A stretch of 64,000 nucleotides of DNA from Bacteroidales bacterium (GTDB lineage Bacteria; Bacteroidota; Bacteroidia; Bacteroidales; Lentimicrobiaceae). This document shows, one piece after another, positions 62,416-64,000 of this stretch. A program made the position numbers and the translations under genes. How positions within the stretch are numbered: the stretch's first letter is position 1; each line of letters opens with the position of its first letter. The stretch spans positions 1 to 64,000 of the forward strand of contig JAGXGB010000018.1 of NCBI GenBank assembly GCA_024636955.1. Direction: 5' to 3'. Below the pieces are notes generated by a model. That model was not told where the DNA came from, ran no database searches, and saw nothing but the letters and a program-made list of their open reading frames with translations.

Positions 62416-64000
62416 TTACATCAGGTTTTGTTGAAATCTTTTTTCTATCTCATCCATGGTAATGTTCACAATGATAGACTTTCCCGAAGGACTGATACCG
62501 GGCACCTTACATGCAAACAAATCATCAACGAGTCCTTGCATTTCTTCACTTGACAAGGATTTATTAGGTTTTAGAGATAAATTTTTAGCCATTGACCTGG
62601 CAAGATTATTTATTTTATCAATCTTCAGGTTGGCTTTGTTGGTTTTATAGTTTTCGAGCATACCATCAATGAGTTGCTGAACATTCACATCAGGAAAATC
62701 AGCGGGCGACCCGGTAACTATAAAGGTGTTTTGTCCGAAATCCTCCATTTGAAAGCCCAGTTTTGCAAACTCATCCATCAACTCATGTATCAGATCGCTG
62801 TCAGGCGATGATAGCTTTACCGTTTGCGGAAAAAGCTGCTGCTGCACATTTGCCGGTCGCTGCTCTATGCGTTCGAGGAACTTCTCATACAATATCCTCT
62901 CATGAGCCGACTGCTGGTCGATGATCATGATGCCCGACCTGATCTTAGAAAGAATATACTTTTTCCTCAACTGGATAAAGCCTCTTGATTCCTGTTCATC
63001 TGATTCAAAATCAGATCCAACAGTGAGTGTTTGTTGTCCTTCAGAAGGTACTGATATTGGTTCATCCCTGTAATCGGGCCTTACTTCAGGACTTACATAA
63101 AATGATGAGAGTCCGAGATCAGGTGATTGCTTTTTAACAAACGGGTTATAATCGGGATTAACCTTCACCCCGGGAATAACAAGAGGCTTATCTTTTGGGA
63201 AATAGAAATTATACTCAGGCTGTGTATCAAAATCAATAGTAGGGAAGAGGCTGTACTTGCCAATTGCCTGCTTAACTGCTGATTTCAGGATACCGTAAAT
63301 TGCCTGGTGGCTTTGAAAATTGACTTCAGTCTTTGTAGGGTGGATATTTATATCAATATCCTGCGGATTAACTTCGAGGTATAAGAAATAAGAAGGATAA
63401 TGCTCTTCAGGAATCAGCGTGCCAAATACCTCTTCAACAGCGTGGTTGAGATATGGATGCCTGATATACCGCTTGTTAGCGAAGAAATACTGCTCACCTC
63501 TTGTGCGGCGGGCACTTTCAGGTTTACCTATAAAGCCGGTAACCTTCACCACTTCAGTATCAACCTCAACCGGGACAAGCTTTTCCTGGTAGTTATTCCC
63601 GAAAATATTGCTGATACGTTGCTTCAGACCAGCAACAGGAAGCTGCATCTGCAACTTGCCGTTGTTTATCAGGTTAAAACTGATATTCGGATTTACAAGT
63701 GCAACCCTTTGAAGCTCCTCAACAATCAGTCGCATTTCATGGGCATCAGATTTAAGGAACTGGCGGCGTGCCGGCACATTATAAAACAAGTTCTTCACCT
63801 GAATAGAAGTGCCTGATTCACACACACAAGGCTGCTGCGATTTAACGACAGAGCCCTCAATAATAACATGGGTGCCCAGTTCATCACCAACCCGGCGGCT
63901 CTTTAATTCCACCTGGCCAATGGCGGCTATTGAGGCAAGTGCCTCACCCCTGAATCCAAAGGTGCGAATCTTAAAAAGATCATCAGCATTGGTAATCTTG
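62416..64000 (-). CDS. mutL: DNA mismatch repair protein MutL (N terminus outside window)
   Basis: At least 528 residues visible; the frame is open to the right edge. The visible start carries IRTFGFRGEALASIAAIGQV, the conserved GFRGEAL motif of the GHKL ATPase. RDxIDINIHPTK-type segment (NPQDIDINIHPTKTEV) and a C-terminal dimerisation domain with QSAHERILYEKFLERI follow. MutL links MutS to repair. It lacks a clear DQHAxxExE endonuclease motif (has DQQSAHERILYE), so nicking activity is uncertain. Confidence 0.96.
   Translation of the reverse strand, partial: KITNADDLFKIRTFGFRGEALASIAAIGQVELKSRRVGDELGTHVIIEGSVVKSQQPCVCESGTSIQVKNLFYNVPARRQFLKSDAHEMRLIVEELQRVALVNPNISFNLINNGKLQMQLPVAGLKQRISNIFGNNYQEKLVPVEVDTEVVKVTGFIGKPESARRTRGEQYFFANKRYIRHPYLNHAVEEVFGTLIPEEHYPSYFLYLEVNPQDIDINIHPTKTEVNFQSHQAIYGILKSAVKQAIGKYSLFPTIDFDTQPEYNFYFPKDKPLVIPGVKVNPDYNPFVKKQSPDLGLSSFYVSPEVRPDYRDEPISVPSEGQQTLTVGSDFESDEQESRGFIQLRKKYILSKIRSGIMIIDQQSAHERILYEKFLERIEQRPANVQQQLFPQTVKLSSPDSDLIHELMDEFAKLGFQMEDFGQNTFIVTGSPADFPDVNVQQLIDGMLENYKTNKANLKIDKINNLARSMAKNLSLKPNKSLSSEEMQGLVDDLFACKVPGISPSGKSIIVNITMDEIEKRFQQNLM

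Noticed and set aside
1-64000. tRNA, rRNA or CRISPR arrays
   Set aside because: No cloverleaf-like T-loop sequence, rRNA core or regularly spaced repeat/spacer array was seen in the gaps; the repeats present are contiguous tandem units without spacers.

Overview
This looks like one stretch of a Bacteroidota (Bacteroidetes) chromosome, probably from the Bacteroidales/Marinilabiliales side, with moderate GC. The clues are several secreted proteins ending in type IX secretion (T9SS) sorting domains, Bacteroidota lipoboxes (LLMSC, SITSC), a eukaryotic-like GT3 glycogen synthase, a DUF3822 gene, a GldI-like FKBP lipoprotein, and promoter -7 candidates of the TAnnTTTG type. I see no tRNA, rRNA, CRISPR array, transposase or integrase. 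Both edges cut genes: a T9SS beta-helix protein on the left and mutL on the right.

Layout. 1-5.2 kb: three T9SS cargo proteins. 5.3-12.1 kb: mnmE, sucD, a beta-helix lipoprotein and aconitase. 12.5-21.8 kb: a glycogen operon (debranching enzyme, GT4 synthase-like enzyme, GH57 amylase, GT3-GT35 synthase/phosphorylase fusion). 21.9-32.5 kb: fabG, a TapB-like protein, a VWA membrane protein, YdcF, a TPR protein, a class A penicillin-binding protein, SlyD, an RsmI-like methyltransferase, a threonine/serine dehydratase and a low-molecular-weight phosphatase. 32.7-41.5 kb: dnaA, yigZ, two EamA transporters around a HIT protein, DUF3822, prmC and a T9SS subtilase. 41.5-51 kb: the accessory part, with a sodium:solute symporter, a lipoprotein, a serine hydrolase, 1.3 kb of structured noncoding repeats, a frameshifted aspartyl protease, three orphan small genes, an alpha/beta hydrolase, a REP-like element and an XRE regulator. 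51-64 kb: ndk, nrnA, two FKBP lipoproteins, a heptamer repeat mosaic, cysQ, uvrB, two EEP-family hydrolases, two rhomboids and mutL.

The most unusual feature is pervasive short-repeat growth. Seven-base tandem repeats fill one intergenic region, and the same family sits in frame inside cysQ. Other short repeats sit in frame inside prmC, an EamA transporter, DUF3822, the GH57 gene and the XRE gene, in regions that look like loops or linkers. Small tandem duplications also copy translation starts (the GldI-like gene, uvrB, the serine hydrolase) or a stop (the dehydratase), creating mini-ORFs. A twin about 105-bp noncoding module carries four 10-bp units with different sequence inside shared flanks. 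A reiterated near-palindrome surrounds the XRE gene start. All of this was read by eye; no homology search was run.
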